The translations under genes and the position numbers were made by a program. The notes under the pieces are model-generated. The model was not told the DNA's origin and made no database searches. It worked only from the letters and a program-made list of their open reading frames with translations. From contig JAIKXJ010000065.1 of assembly GCA_024684175.1 (NCBI GenBank), forward strand, positions 1-5,782: a stretch of 5,782 bases of DNA, given 5' to 3'. This document shows, piece after piece, positions 5,641 to 5,782 of this stretch (within the stretch, counting starts at the first letter, position 1; each line of letters begins with the position of its first letter). This DNA comes from Erysipelotrichaceae bacterium (GTDB taxonomy: Bacteria > Bacillota_I > Bacilli_A > Erysipelotrichales > Erysipelotrichaceae).

Positions 5641-5782
5641 TAGATGGCGGTGCGTACGGGAGACTTTAAGAAATTTTTAGGAAAAAGCAGTTCGGATGAG
5701 CATGGATGAAGATGTTCATAAAACCCTTATAAATAAGGATTTTCGATAATAATGGTAGTTTAGTTAGTTTTAGGTTAATTGT
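5641..5782. other. AT-rich right edge without a convincing gene
   Basis: GC falls to about 27% in the last 82 bases (22 of 82 counted). The minus strand is open from the window edge for 38 codons to a TAA near 5668, in a frame that could be the end of an incoming gene but has no recognisable domain. On the plus strand there is a 21-codon frame from the ATG at 5644 to a TGA at 5707-5709, without a ribosome site. The final bases are a loose run of GTTTA/GTTA/GTTTTA units that is too irregular to call a repeat array. Confidence 0.4.
5720..5743 (-). terminator. Second minus-strand terminator-like hairpin
   Basis: On the minus strand AAAATCCTTA pairs with TAAGGGTTTT around a TTTA loop. The 10-bp stem has one U-G wobble and ends in four T. 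The plus-strand copy has a C-A mismatch at the same place, which again favours minus-strand use. The T tail is short, so it is weaker than the hairpin at 5608-5634. Confidence 0.45.

Noticed and set aside
5593..5643. Short frame beginning MYLRKKKS as a transposase N-terminus
   Set aside because: The start is only loosely like some IS-family transposases, stops after 16 codons and has no inverted repeat or further homologous sequence in the window.
5750..5782. GTTTA-like units at the right edge as a CRISPR or iteron array
   Set aside because: Units are 4-6 bases, irregular and without spacers; this is more simply AT-rich intergenic sequence.

Overview
The window looks like chromosome from a Bacillota (Firmicutes) bacterium with intermediate GC. 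The evidence is strong AAGGAG-type ribosome sites, a short ACT-domain phosphoglycerate dehydrogenase of the Firmicutes kind, a DUF3284 protein and U-tailed intrinsic terminators. My best guess is a relative of Erysipelotrichales or Lachnospirales, but this rests on recalled family resemblance, not on a search. Spot counts put coding GC at roughly 42-60%, falling to about 27% in the last 82 bases.

Left block (1-3807, all plus strand). The C-terminal part of a glutathione peroxidase enters from the left edge. A tight three-gene cluster follows. The first gene fuses an N-terminal ASCH domain to a PHP-family phosphatase of the histidinol-phosphatase (HisJ/HisK) type. Its end overlaps serC (phosphoserine aminotransferase) by 20 bases, and serC overlaps serA (phosphoglycerate dehydrogenase with a serine-sensing ACT domain) by an ATGA junction. 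SerA and SerC make O-phospho-L-serine from 3-phosphoglycerate. No serB is visible, so the coupled PHP phosphatase is an attractive candidate for the final dephosphorylation to serine. This is the main hypothesis from the window.

Middle block (3808-4430). An extended -10 promoter with a short leader drives a small DUF3284 gene that ends at a clear intrinsic terminator. Two more hairpins follow before the convergent gene on the other strand.

Right block (4430-5782). A minus-strand CPBP-family (CAAX protease/Abi) membrane protein carries all three family motifs and has its own extended -10 promoter. Its real start is probably five codons inside the longest reading frame. The last ~480 bases hold no convincing gene. 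They do contain two hairpins that pair fully only when transcribed on the minus strand, which suggests a minus-strand transcript entering from beyond the right edge. Two short plus-strand frames there are each interrupted by a TAG; they may be chance or decayed genes.
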